DNA of 64,000 bases from Actinobacteria bacterium OV320 (GTDB lineage Bacteria > Actinomycetota > Actinomycetes > Streptomycetales > Streptomycetaceae), in assembly GCA_001298545.1 (NCBI GenBank), contig LJCX01000026.1:558001-622000 (forward strand). Reading direction: 5' to 3'. Position 1 is the stretch's first letter, and each line of letters opens with the position of its first letter. Positions 23,338 to 31,238 of the stretch are shown here, one piece after another. Under the pieces are notes generated by a model that saw only the letters and a list, made by a program, of their open reading frames with translations, was not told the origin of the DNA and did no database searches. The translations under genes and the position numbers were made by a program.

Positions 23338-24348
23338 GTGCGCGTCCAGTCGCTGACGCTGGCCGCGGCCGGCCTTGCCCTGCTGGCCCCGACCACCTCA
23401 CCCGTCGCCCCGCATCCGTCCTCGGGCGCCCTCGGGGCTTCGGCGCCCCGGCAGGAAGGCTCGATCCGTGCCGCCGACCTGCTGGCCCGGGTCCGCGACT
23501 GCACCCCCGTCTCGCGCGGCCGCTACCGCCCGGACGAGGGCGCGGCGGCCACCGTCCCGGTCTGCGGCACCGACGAGGCGGTGTTCTGGACGGCCGACAT
23601 GGACATCGACTGCGACGGCCGCCCGGGTCCGGAGTGCAACAGCCGCACCGACCCGCTGTTCTCCGACGCGACGGCCTATCAGCAGTCCGACGGCCGCTAT
23701 CTGAGCGCCGAGACACTGCCCTACATCGTGGTCCCCGGGGTGAGCGCCATCTGGGACCACCGTGACCACGGGGTGCGCGGGGGCTCGGTCGCGGCCGTCG
23801 TCTACCAGGACCGGGTGCAGTACGCGGTCGTCGGCGACACGGGACCGAGCGGGATCATCGGCGAGGCGTCGTACGCCACCGCCAAGGCGCTGGGCATCCG
23901 TCCCGATCCGCGCGGCGGCGGCACCCCCTCCGGCGTCACGTACATCGTCTTCAAGGACTCCCGGGCGACCCCCATCGAGAGCCACGCCTCGGCGGTGGAG
24001 GTGGGGGAGCGCATGGCGCGGCTCTTCGTGCGCGGTACCGAGGAACAGCCCCGCCCGCCGGAGAAGCCGCAGGCGCCGCCGACGGCGCCGCAGGAGCCGA
24101 CGGCCTCGGAGGAGCCGGTGGACGAATGGGCGCCGGGCGGCATCGAGGAGCCGGCCCGTGCCGATGCCGAAAGCCCGGAGGACCGGGAGGGCCGGGAGAG
24201 GCGGGCGGACCGGGAGGATAAGGGAACCCAGGCGTCGTCGGACTCCGGCCGGGCTCAGGAGGCGTCGTCGGACGAGGCGGGCGACTCGGACGCCGAGGCG
24301 GCCGACGGAGATGAGGACGGAGATGAAGGGGACGAGGGGAGCGAGTAG
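23338..24348 (+). CDS. Secreted chitosanase, glycoside hydrolase family 75
   Basis: Endo-chitosanase that cleaves beta-1,4-glucosamine chains. The signal peptide ends near residue 20-27. The GH75 core follows with CGTDEAVFWTADMDIDCDG, where the Asp residues include the catalytic acid region, then YIVVPG and AVVGDTGPSGIIGEAS with the candidate catalytic Glu. The last 95 residues are a Pro/Glu then Asp/Glu/Ser-rich acidic tail not needed for catalysis. The GTG at 23338 follows GAGAGG, and upstream in-frame codons are not coding-like. 336 residues long. Its neighbour is the divergent FN3 lipoprotein, so both probably serve chitosan use. Confidence 0.92.
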   Translation: MRVQSLTLAAAGLALLAPTTSPVAPHPSSGALGASAPRQEGSIRAADLLARVRDCTPVSRGRYRPDEGAAATVPVCGTDEAVFWTADMDIDCDGRPGPECNSRTDPLFSDATAYQQSDGRYLSAETLPYIVVPGVSAIWDHRDHGVRGGSVAAVVYQDRVQYAVVGDTGPSGIIGEASYATAKALGIRPDPRGGGTPSGVTYIVFKDSRATPIESHASAVEVGERMARLFVRGTEEQPRPPEKPQAPPTAPQEPTASEEPVDEWAPGGIEEPARADAESPEDREGRERRADREDKGTQASSDSGRAQEASSDEAGDSDAEAADGDEDGDEGDEGSE

Positions 24349-24424
24349 GGGAGGGGCGGCCCTGCTGTGCCGCCCCTCGGCCGATGTCGGCCCCGCCCCT
24401 GCCCCGCATGCGGGCCGAGCCGTG

Positions 24425-24835
24425 TCACACCTTCCGGTAGCCGTACGCCTCCACGGCCGCCGCCTCCACCGCGTCCAGGTCGGCACCGGTCGCCGCCGTC
24501 ACCACCGCGGCCACCGCGCCCTCGACGAACGGGGCGTCCACCAGCCGTGCGGTGTCGGGCAGTTCGTCGCCCTCCGCGAGCAGTGCCTTGACCGTGAGGA
24601 CGGCGCTGCCCAGATCGACGAGGACGGCGACCCCGGCGCCCCGGTCCACCGAGGCGGCAGCGGCGGTGATCAGCTCGGCGCTCGTGCCCAGCCCGCCGCC
24701 CGCCGTACCGCCCGCCGCGGCGACCGGCACCACCGGGCCGCCGCCCACCAGGCCCAGCGCCAGCCCGGCCACCGCCGAAGCGACCTCCGCGCTGTGCGAC
24801 ACCAGCACCACGCCCACCAGCTTCTCGTCGCTCAT
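24425..24835 (-). CDS. dhaM: Dihydroxyacetone kinase phosphotransferase subunit DhaM
   Basis: A 136-residue EIIA(Man)-like protein that passes phosphate from the PTS (HPr) to the ADP bound by DhaL. The active-site His is in GVVLVSHSAEVASAV (about residue 13), followed by GGTAGGGLGTS and VLVDLGSAVLTVKAL, all typical of DhaM. Only the IIA domain is present, without the fused HPr/EI parts seen in enterobacterial DhaM. It begins seven bases after the dhaL stop. A frame extension upstream is a shadow of dhaL. Confidence 0.95.
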   Translation of the reverse strand: MSDEKLVGVVLVSHSAEVASAVAGLALGLVGGGPVVPVAAAGGTAGGGLGTSAELITAAAASVDRGAGVAVLVDLGSAVLTVKALLAEGDELPDTARLVDAPFVEGAVAAVVTAATGADLDAVEAAAVEAYGYRKV

Positions 24836-24842
24836 CGGTGCC

Positions 24843-25454
24843 TCACTCCCCGCCCGCGTCGGCGTCGGTGTCGGCGAGGGCGGCGACGAGCAGCGCCGCC
24901 GAGGTGGCGCCCGGATCCTGATGCCCGATGCTGCGCTCGCCGAGATAGCTGGCCCGGCCCTTGCGGGCCTGGAGCGGCGTCGTCGCCTCGGCACCCTGCT
25001 CGGCGGCGGCCCGGGCGGCGCCGAAACCCTCGGGGAGGGCGTCGACGGCCGGCACCAGCGCGTCGATCATGGTCTTGTCGCCGGGCGCGGCACCGCCGAG
25101 CTGCATCACCGCGTCCACCCCGGCACGCAGCGCCTCGGCGAACCGTTCCTCGTCCACCTCGGCCGCGTCCCCGAGGGCCTTCCCGGTCCGGCGCAGCAGG
25201 GTGCCGTACAGGGGCCCGGAGGCCCCGCCGACCGTCGAGATCAGCTGGCGTCCCGCGAGCACCAGGACGGCGCCCGGCGTCTCGGGTGACTCCTTCTCCA
25301 GCGCCGCGCTCACCGCGGTGAAGCCACGCCGGAGGTTGCTGCCGTGATCCGCGTCCCCGATGGGTGAGTCGAGGGCCGTGAGCCGGTCCGCCTCGCGGTC
25401 GACGGACGCGGCGGTCGCGGTCATCCAACGGCGGAAGAAATCGGCGTCGAGCAC
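24843..25454 (-). CDS. dhaL: Dihydroxyacetone kinase ADP-binding subunit DhaL
   Basis: A 203-residue nucleotide-binding subunit of PTS-dependent dihydroxyacetone kinase. The Mg-ADP site is SPIGDADHGSNLRRGF (about residues 25-40) with its Asp trio, and the second loop is TVGGASGPLYGTLL. GTG at 25454 is the best start because AAGGAG lies five bases upstream; an ATG at 25469 would place that site inside the gene. It is the middle gene of dhaKLM, 68 bp after dhaK. Confidence 0.94.
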   Translation of the reverse strand: MLDADFFRRWMTATAASVDREADRLTALDSPIGDADHGSNLRRGFTAVSAALEKESPETPGAVLVLAGRQLISTVGGASGPLYGTLLRRTGKALGDAAEVDEERFAEALRAGVDAVMQLGGAAPGDKTMIDALVPAVDALPEGFGAARAAAEQGAEATTPLQARKGRASYLGERSIGHQDPGATSAALLVAALADTDADAGGE

Positions 25455-25522
25455 GGGATCTCCTTGCATGGTCGGTACGGTCGGGGCGCCTTTCCCTGTG
25501 TTCCTGTGTCCCTGTCCCTGCC

Positions 25523-26515
25523 TCACACCCCCCAGCGCAGCCCGGCGGTCTTCACCGGCGCGTCCCACAGGCGCAGCAGTTCCTCGTCCACCTGGCACAG
25601 GGTCACCGAGGCGCCGGCCATGTCGAGGGACGTCACGTAGTTGCCCACGAGCGTACGGGCGACCGCCACCCCGCGCTGGGCCAGCAGGCGGTGCACCTCG
25701 GCGTTGAAGCCGTACAGCTCCAGCAGGGGTGTCGCGCCCATGCCGTTGACCAGGAGGAGCACCGGATTGCGCGGCGTCATGTCGTCCAGGATCGCGTGGA
25801 TCGCGAAGTCCGCGATCTCGCCGGACGTCATCATCGCCCGCCGCTCCCGCCCGGGCTCCCCGTGGATGCCGACGCCCAGCTCCAGCTCGCCGGCCGGCAG
25901 ATCGAAGGTCGGGCTGCCCTTGGCCGGTGTGGTGCACGCGCTGAGCGCCACGCCGAAGCTGCGGGAGTTCTCGTTGACCTGCCGGGCGACCGCCTCGACC
26001 CGCTCCAGCGGCTGCCCCTCCTCGGCGGCCGCCCCCGCGATCTTCTCCACGAACAGGGTCGCGCCCGTGCCGCGCCGCCCGGCCGTGTAGAGGCTGTCGG
26101 TCACGGCGACGTCGTCGTCGACCAGGACCTTCGCGATCTGGATGCCCTCGTCCTCGGCCAGCTCGGCGGCCATGTCGAAATTGAGCACATCGCCCGTGTA
26201 GTTCTTGACGATGAACAGCACACCCGCCCCGCTGTCGACGGCCGCCGCGGCACGCAGCATCTGATCCGGCACCGGCGAGGTGAACACCTCACCCGGGCAG
26301 GCCGCCGAGAGCATTCCGGGCCCGACGAACCCACCGTGCAGCGGCTCGTGCCCCGAGCCGCCGCCTGACACCAGCGCCACCCTGCCCGCCACCGGAGCGT
26401 CCCGCCGCACGACCACCCGGTTCTCGACGTCGACGGTCAGCTCGGGATGGGCGGCCGCCATGCCGCGCAGCGCGTCCGCGACCACGGTCTCCGCAACGTT
26501 GATCAGCATCTTCAT
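25523..26515 (-). CDS. dhaK: Dihydroxyacetone kinase substrate-binding subunit DhaK
   Basis: A 330-residue subunit that binds dihydroxyacetone covalently as a hemiaminal on His. The substrate pocket shows SGGGSGHEPLHGGFVGPGML and the catalytic His is in GVGIHGEPGRER (about residue 220). ILFIVKNYTGDVLNFDMA-like and LLVNGMGATPLLELY elements are also present. The ATG at 26515 has a perfect AGGAGGT. As first gene of dhaKLM it ties glycerol or dihydroxyacetone use to the PTS. A palindrome 63 bp upstream is a candidate operator. Confidence 0.95.
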   Translation of the reverse strand: MKMLINVAETVVADALRGMAAAHPELTVDVENRVVVRRDAPVAGRVALVSGGGSGHEPLHGGFVGPGMLSAACPGEVFTSPVPDQMLRAAAAVDSGAGVLFIVKNYTGDVLNFDMAAELAEDEGIQIAKVLVDDDVAVTDSLYTAGRRGTGATLFVEKIAGAAAEEGQPLERVEAVARQVNENSRSFGVALSACTTPAKGSPTFDLPAGELELGVGIHGEPGRERRAMMTSGEIADFAIHAILDDMTPRNPVLLLVNGMGATPLLELYGFNAEVHRLLAQRGVAVARTLVGNYVTSLDMAGASVTLCQVDEELLRLWDAPVKTAGLRWGV

Positions 26516-26577
26516 GGGTACCTCCTGATGAGACTGACGAAGGAGCCTGTGACCCCCGTTTCCTCAGGTCGGTGTCT

Positions 26578-26591
26578 CGATCCCAGGATCG
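26578..26591. promoter_or_regulatory. Palindrome upstream of dhaK
   Basis: CGATCC-CA-GGATCG is a perfect 14-bp inverted repeat with a two-base centre, 63 bp before the dhaK start and within its promoter region. No dedicated regulator gene is adjacent. Confidence 0.4.
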
Positions 26592-26708
26592 GGCGTGTTC
26601 CGCGTTCCCTTCGAGCATCCCCGATATCCCGGGCGGCTACCAGATGCCGGCGGAGGGGCCGGTCCCCACCGGGGTCGTCCACCGGAGCCGAAAAAACTTC
26701 CGCGACGA

Positions 26709-26735
26709 TGTCGAGAACCCGTGGCCGGCTCCGTC
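26709..26735 (+). promoter_or_regulatory. ECF42-type autoregulatory promoter
   Basis: TGTCGA (26709-26714) and CGTC (26732-26735) are separated by 17 bases, matching the known ECF42 promoter pattern of TGTCGA at -35 and CGA/TC-type -10. It lies 53 bp upstream of the DGPF gene that precedes the ECF42 sigma gene, so the sigma factor probably drives its own operon. Confidence 0.7.
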
Positions 26736-26787
26736 CCCGTGGTGAAAGCGACCACAATGGGCCGCACTCGTACCGAGGAGAACGACG

Positions 26788-27207
26788 ATGGCAAAGTACC
26801 TGCTGCTCAAGCACTATCGCGGCGCCCCGGCTTCGGTCAACGACGTACCGATGGACCAGTGGACGCCGGAGGAGATCTCGGCCCACGTGCAGTACATGAA
26901 CGATTTCGCGGCCCGGCTGGAGGAGACCGGCGAGTTCGTCGACAGCCAGGCGCTCGCCGCCGAGGGTTCGTTCGTCCGGTACGACGGCGAGGGCCGCCCG
27001 CCGGTCACCGACGGACCGTTCGCCGAGACCAAGGACCTCATCGCGGGCTGGATGGTGATCGACGTCGACAGCTACGAGCGCGCCGTCGAGCTGGCCGGGG
27101 AACTGTCGGCCGCGCCCGGGAAGGGCGGGGAGCCGATCCACGAGTGGCTCGAGCTGCGTCCGTTCCTGGGCGCGCACCCCACGGTCACGGAGTGCACTCT
27201 GAAGTGA
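26788..27207 (+). CDS. YCII-related DGPF-motif protein
   Basis: A 139-residue protein of the YCII/DGPF family, named for the motif present here as VTDGPFAETKDLIAGW. The family has a ferredoxin-like fold and consistently neighbours ECF42-type sigma factors. Its TGA stop overlaps the GTG start of the sigma gene, so the proteins are made together. Its biochemical activity is unknown; a role in stress sensing or as a target of the sigma factor is inferred from context. Confidence 0.93.
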   Translation: MAKYLLLKHYRGAPASVNDVPMDQWTPEEISAHVQYMNDFAARLEETGEFVDSQALAAEGSFVRYDGEGRPPVTDGPFAETKDLIAGWMVIDVDSYERAVELAGELSAAPGKGGEPIHEWLELRPFLGAHPTVTECTLK

Positions 27208-28349
27208 ACGAGATCCTGATCCGGAGCCTCACGCCGAGCGTGCTCGGGATCCTCGTCCGCCGCGGAGCCGACTTCGCGGCGGCCGAGGACGCCGTGCAGG
27301 ACGCGCTGGTCGAGGCCGTCCGCGTGTGGCGGGACGACCCGCCGCGGGATCCGAAGGGCTGGCTGATCACCGTGGCCTGGCGCCGCTTCCTCGACGCGAC
27401 CCGGGCGGACACCGCCCGCCGCCGGCGCGAGGACCTCGTCGACGAGGAGCCGGCGCCCGGGCCCGCGCCCGCGGCGGACGACACGCTCCAGCTCTACTTC
27501 CTGTGCGCCCACCCGTCGCTGACGCCGTCGTCCGCGGTCGCGCTCACGCTGCGCGCCGTCGGCGGGCTGACCACCCGCCAGATCGCGCAGGCCTACCTGG
27601 TGCCCGAGGCGACCATGGCGCAGCGCATCAGCCGGGCCAAGCGCACCGTCTCCGGCGTGCGGTTCGACCGGCCCGGCGATGTCGCCACCGTGCTGCGCGT
27701 CCTCTACCTGGTCTTCAACGAGGGCTACTCCGGTGACGTCGACCTCGCCGCCGAGGCCATCCGGCTCACCCGGCAGCTCGCGGCGGCGATCGACCACCCC
27801 GAGGTGGCGGGGCTGCTCGCCCTGATGCTGCTCCACCACGCCCGGCGCGCCGCCCGGACCGCGCCCGACGGGAGCCTGGTGCCGCTCGCCGAGCAGGACC
27901 GCGGCCGGTGGGACACCAGGGCGATCGCCGAGGGTGTCGTGATCCTCCAGGCGGCGCTCGCCCGTGACCGGCTGGGCGAGTTCCAGGCCCAGGCCGCGAT
28001 CGCGGCGCTGCACGCCGACGCGCCCACCGCCGGGGAGACCGACTGGGTGCAGATCGTCGAGTGGTACGACGAGCTGGCGGGCCTGACCGACAACCCGGTC
28101 GTCCGGCTCAACCGCGCGGTGGCCGTCGGCGAGGCCGACGGGCCGCGCGCCGGGCTGGCGGCGCTCGCGGCGGTGGACGACTCGCTGCCCCGCCACACCG
28201 CGGTGGCGGCGTACCTCCACGAACGCGACGGCGACCTGAAGACGGCGGCGCGGCTGTACGTCGAGGCGGCCCGGAAGGCACCCGACCTCGCCGAGCGCGA
28301 CCACCTGACCCGCCAGGCCGCCCGGCTGAACGTCCGCCTGTCCCGCTGA
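27204..28349 (+). CDS. ECF42-group RNA polymerase sigma factor
   Basis: A 381-residue extracytoplasmic-function-type sigma factor with a long C-terminal extension. Region 2 covers about residues 1-65 (DFAAAEDAVQDALVEAVRVW, PKGWLITVAWRRFLDATR) and region 4 about 105-155 (LTTRQIAQAYLVPEATMAQRISRAKR). The last 220 residues are helical repeats of TPR type (FNEGYSGDVDLAAEAIRL, HDAxPTAxETDW-like and NPVVRLNRAVAVGEADGP) that replace a separate anti-sigma factor in this group. Start is GTG 27204, overlapping the DGPF stop. An ECF42-type promoter lies before the operon. Confidence 0.95.
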   Translation: MNEILIRSLTPSVLGILVRRGADFAAAEDAVQDALVEAVRVWRDDPPRDPKGWLITVAWRRFLDATRADTARRRREDLVDEEPAPGPAPAADDTLQLYFLCAHPSLTPSSAVALTLRAVGGLTTRQIAQAYLVPEATMAQRISRAKRTVSGVRFDRPGDVATVLRVLYLVFNEGYSGDVDLAAEAIRLTRQLAAAIDHPEVAGLLALMLLHHARRAARTAPDGSLVPLAEQDRGRWDTRAIAEGVVILQAALARDRLGEFQAQAAIAALHADAPTAGETDWVQIVEWYDELAGLTDNPVVRLNRAVAVGEADGPRAGLAALAAVDDSLPRHTAVAAYLHERDGDLKTAARLYVEAARKAPDLAERDHLTRQAARLNVRLSR

Positions 28350-28477
28350 CGGGCCGTACGGCGTGTCGTGGCGGTCGGTCGGCACCACCCGGCGCCCCAC
28401 CCACGACCCACCGGCATCACCCACCCGGACCCACCCGCCGCCGAGACCCGTCGCCGCCCACCCCCGCCCGGCCCGCA

Positions 28478-28494
28478 CCCCGCCCCGGGCGGGG
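28478..28494 (+). terminator. GC-rich inverted repeat, possible terminator
   Basis: CCCCGCCC-C-GGGCGGGG is a perfect inverted repeat about 130 bp after the sigma gene stop and 20 bp before the next start codon. It may terminate the sigma operon or act in the promoter of the DUF2071 gene. No T-run follows. Confidence 0.4.
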
Positions 28495-28513
28495 CTTCTG
28501 TGATACTGGCGCC

Positions 28514-29302
28514 GTGCCGTCGACACCGCAGCCGCGGGCCCTGGTTCCCCCGCATCCGATAACGCCCGACGCGCCGGACGCGATAGCGCGGCCCCTGCTC
28601 ACCCAGTCCTGGCTCGACCTCACCTTCGTGCACTGGGCCGCGGACCCGGCCGACGTGGCCGGGCTGCTGCCGCCGGGGACCGTCCCGGACACGCTGGACG
28701 GTGTGACCTACGTCGGGCTGGTCGCGTTCCGGATGCATCGCGTCGGCTGGTTGCGGCTCCCGGGCGTTCCCTACCTGGGGTCCTTTCCCGAGACGAACGT
28801 CCGCCTCTACTCGGTGGACGAGCACGGCCGCCGGGGCGTGGTCTTCCGGTCGCTCGACGCCTCCCGGCTGCTGCCGGTGGCGGTGGGCCGGATAGGGTTC
28901 CGGATGCCCTACGTGTGGTCGCGTATGGCGATCGGCGCCGACGCCGACACCGTCACGTACACCAGCCGCCGCCGCTGGCCAGGCCCGCGCGGGGCGAGCA
29001 GCCGGCTCACCGTGCGGGTGGGCGAACGGATCGGCGAACCCACGGCGTCGGAGCACTTCCTGACCGCGCGCTGGGGCATGCACAGCACCTTTTTCGGCCG
29101 GTCGATGTACCTCCCGAACGCCCATCCGCGCTGGCCGCTGCACCGGGCCGAACTCGTGGAGTGCGAGGAGGACCTGGTGACGGCGGCGGGCCTGCCGGAG
29201 CCGGTGGGGGAACCCGTGAGCGTCCTGTACTCACCGGGCGTCCCGGCCCGCTTCGACCGCCCGGCCCGTCCCCACCGTCCGGCGGGCATCCCGACCCCCT
29301 GA
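28514..29302 (+). CDS. DUF2071 (YqjF-like) family protein
   Basis: A 262-residue cytoplasmic protein of the DUF2071 family, which adopts an acetoacetate-decarboxylase-like fold. Recognisable parts are LLTQSWLDLTFVHWAADPADVAGLLPPG at the start, FPETNVRLYSVDEHGRRGVVFRSLDA in the middle and FLTARWGMH towards the end. GTG 28514 is the likely start because a GATACT -10-like hexamer (28502-28507) ends seven bases before it, which would make the transcript leaderless. No activity has been assigned to the family. Confidence 0.88.
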   Translation: MPSTPQPRALVPPHPITPDAPDAIARPLLTQSWLDLTFVHWAADPADVAGLLPPGTVPDTLDGVTYVGLVAFRMHRVGWLRLPGVPYLGSFPETNVRLYSVDEHGRRGVVFRSLDASRLLPVAVGRIGFRMPYVWSRMAIGADADTVTYTSRRRWPGPRGASSRLTVRVGERIGEPTASEHFLTARWGMHSTFFGRSMYLPNAHPRWPLHRAELVECEEDLVTAAGLPEPVGEPVSVLYSPGVPARFDRPARPHRPAGIPTP

Positions 29303-29340
29303 CCGGACCGGGGTTCGCCGCCGGGCCCGGTTGCCGCGGA

Positions 29341-29631
29341 TCAGACGAACGTCACCGACACCGCGCCGAGTCCGCCGAAGCGCGCCTCGACATGCCGGCC
29401 GGCCTCGACGAAGGAGCCGCTGCATCGCGGTGGCGGTCAGGCCCACCTTGTGGCCGACGACGGTGGCGGGTCCGCCAGCCGGCGGGCGATGTTCTCCTGC
29501 TGGACGGCGTAGGCGTCGGCCAGGTCGAGACCGGGCAGCAGGGCGGACAGCGGTTCCGTCGGGGCCACATGGTGCTCGGCCTCGCGCAGCAACCGCGCGG
29601 CGTGCGCGCGTTGTCCGGACGCCAGTGTCAT
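29341..29631 (-). pseudogene. 2-keto-4-pentenoate hydratase remnant (internal deletion and frameshift)
   Basis: The first about 55 codons read as the N-terminus of a meta-cleavage-pathway hydratase (LLREAEHHVAPTEPLSALLPGLDLADAYAVQQ). A frame shift then exposes ATVVGHKVGLTATAMQ, and after about 30 bases the sequence jumps to the family C-terminus SFVEAGRHVEARFGGLGAVSVTFV. About 165 of roughly 260 residues are missing, including the active site. The ATG overlaps the TetR stop (ATGA), so the gene was once the second member of that operon. The intact enzyme would convert 2-hydroxypentadienoate to 4-hydroxy-2-oxovalerate. Confidence 0.85.
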
Positions 29632-30278
29632 CCCACGGCGCCCCTGCCGCTGCCGTCCTCCGCGGCCATCCGTACGGCCGCCTCGTAGACCAGACGCGCG
29701 TGCAGCTCGAACATCGCCACCAGGTCGACGGCGTCACCGTTGATCTCCCGCTGCACGAACAGACCGTCGGCCCCGGCCACGGCGTAGGTGGTGAGGGTGT
29801 GCACGACCCTCTCGTCCAGCTCCGGGAGGAGTTCCCCGAACACCGCGGTGATCTTCTGGACGGCGATCCCGCGGACCTGGAGGAACACCGTGCGGCCCTG
29901 GGGTTCGGTGGGCCGCCGCTCCAGGGCGAGCATCAGCCCGAGCCGCAGGAATTCGGGCGCCGCGACGAGGGACCGCGCCACGTTTCCCGCCATGGTGACG
30001 ACCCGCTCCAGCGGTGTACCGGACTCCTCGCCGGGCAGTCCGACGGCCGCGAGCCAGGTCTCGAAGCTGCGCTCGATGACCGCGGCGATCAGATCGTCCT
30101 TGTCCTTGAAGTGCCAGTAGATGGAACTGGCCGGCAGCCCGCACTTGGCGCTCACCGCCGCGATGGACGTGCCCTCGTAGCCGCGCTCACCCGCGATCTC
30201 GACGGTGGCGTCCAGGATGCGCTGCCGCGACTCCACCCCGTTCGCGCGCTTCCTGCGCGTCGCCTGCGCCTCGGCCAT
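29628..30278 (-). CDS. TetR-family transcriptional regulator
   Basis: A 216-residue TetR repressor that appears intact. The helix-turn-helix is in RQRILDATVEIAGERGYEGTSIAAVSAKCGLPASSIYWHFKDKDDL (about residues 16-60), followed by an all-helical ligand domain. The ATG at 30278 has GAAGGGG nine bases upstream; a GTG ten codons earlier is less favoured. It is flanked by broken genes for 2-keto-4-pentenoate hydratase and hydroxy-oxovalerate aldolase, so it most likely controlled an aromatic or steroid lower pathway that has decayed. It may still regulate itself or distant genes. Confidence 0.93.
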   Translation of the reverse strand: MAEAQATRRKRANGVESRQRILDATVEIAGERGYEGTSIAAVSAKCGLPASSIYWHFKDKDDLIAAVIERSFETWLAAVGLPGEESGTPLERVVTMAGNVARSLVAAPEFLRLGLMLALERRPTEPQGRTVFLQVRGIAVQKITAVFGELLPELDERVVHTLTTYAVAGADGLFVQREINGDAVDLVAMFELHARLVYEAAVRMAAEDGSGRGAVG

Positions 30279-30332
30279 CGCCCGCGCCCCTTCCCTCGTC
30301 CCCTGCACCTGGCCACCGTGGCGGCTGCTCCA

Positions 30333-30355
30333 ATTGTAGCGGTCGATACGACAAT
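30333..30355. promoter_or_regulatory. Candidate TetR operator
   Basis: ATTGT (30333-30337) and ACAAT (30351-30355) frame a partly symmetric 23-bp site about 55 bp upstream of the TetR ATG, in an otherwise GC-rich sequence. Inner symmetry is weak. Confidence 0.35.
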
Positions 30356-30399
30356 GGCGGGTGCGGATGCCCGGGTTTCCACGGCGTCCGGCGGAGGGA

Positions 30400-30575
30400 T
30401 CAGCGGGAGACCTCCGCGCGGGCCACCAGGTCCAGCGCGATGTCGGTGATCATGTCCTCCTGGCCGCCGACCATACCCCCGCGCCCGACCTCGACCAGGA
30501 GGGAGCGGGTGTCCAGGCCGTACCGGGCGGCGGCCGTCTCGGCGTGCCGCAGGAAGCTGGAGTACACCTCGTGCG
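30400..30575 (-). pseudogene. 4-hydroxy-2-oxovalerate aldolase C-terminal fragment
   Basis: The minus strand encodes HEVYSSFLRHAETAAARYG, then RSLLVEVGRGGMVGGQEDMITDIALDL and a stop, which is the C-terminal end of the meta-cleavage-pathway aldolase (DmpG/MhpE/HsaF type). Everything upstream, about 280 residues, is gone: the sequence passes directly into plus-strand IclR coding DNA near 30576. It belonged to the same pathway as the neighbouring hydratase remnant. Confidence 0.8.
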
Positions 30576-30576
30576 G

Positions 30577-31166
30577 CTGGGCTGGCTGGAGCGATCGGGG
30601 CCGCAATACCGGCTGGGCGCGAAGCTGTTCGAGCTCGGCTCGCTGGTCCCGCACCGGCTCGATCTGCGGGAGAGCGCCCTGCCCTTCCTCCAGGACCTCT
30701 TCGAGGCCACCCGCGAGACCGTGCACCTCGGTGTCCGGGAGGGCATGGACGTGGTCTACCTCGAACGCATCCACGGCCACGAGGCCCTCACGCTGCCCTC
30801 CCGCATCGGCGGCAGCCTCCCGCTCACCTGCACCGGCGTCGGCAAGGCCCTGCTCGCCTTCTCCGGCCCCGAGCTGACCGGGGAGGTGCTGTCGCGACCG
30901 CTGCCGAGCCTGACCCCGTACTCGATCACCGACCCCGCCCGGCTGCGCATGGCGCTGGAGAAGATCCAGGTGTCCGGCCTCGCCTACGAGGAGCAGGAGG
31001 CGGCCCTCGGCGTGAGCTGCATCGCGGCCCCCGTCTTCGCCGGCGGCGCCACGGTGGCGGCGCTCTCGTGGCCGTGCCGCGCTCCCGCTTCAGCCCGGCC
31101 CAGCCGGCCCCCGCGGTGCGGACGGCGGCGCTGGGCCTGTCCCGCATCCTGCGCGGCGGGACCTGA
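30577..31166 (+). pseudogene. IclR-family regulator, headless and frameshifted
   Basis: Starting inside the wing of the DNA-binding domain (LGWLERSGPQYRLGAKLFELG) the plus strand encodes the IclR effector domain (HLGVREGMDVVYLERIHG, LTCTGVGKALLAF, YEEQEAALGVSCIAAPVF). The helix-turn-helix is missing. After AALS near 31066-31070 one base has been lost; restoring it gives VAVPRSRFSP and a C-terminus ending SRILRGGT at TGA 31164-31166. The IclR gene must once have been divergent from the aldolase gene, and a single deletion removed both 5' ends. Confidence 0.82.
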
Positions 31167-31238
31167 GCGGGACCATCGGCGCGGCGGCCCGGGTCCGGAC
31201 CGGCCGCCGCACCCGTGCGCGTCGGAGCACCGGCTCGT

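Noticed and set aside
24835..24994. Longer N-terminus for DhaM
   Set aside because: The extension is Arg/Pro/Ala-rich antisense-like sequence inside dhaL; the ATG at 24835 gives the normal family start MSDEKLVGVVLVSHS.
29231..29737. 168-codon minus-strand frame over the hydratase and TetR ends
   Set aside because: It is a composite of the frame-shifted hydratase piece and antisense or out-of-frame sequence; only the GHKVGLTATAMQ segment is meaningful and is included in the pseudogene.
30361..30576. N-terminal extension of the IclR frame
   Set aside because: It is the antisense of the aldolase fragment, not an IclR DNA-binding domain.
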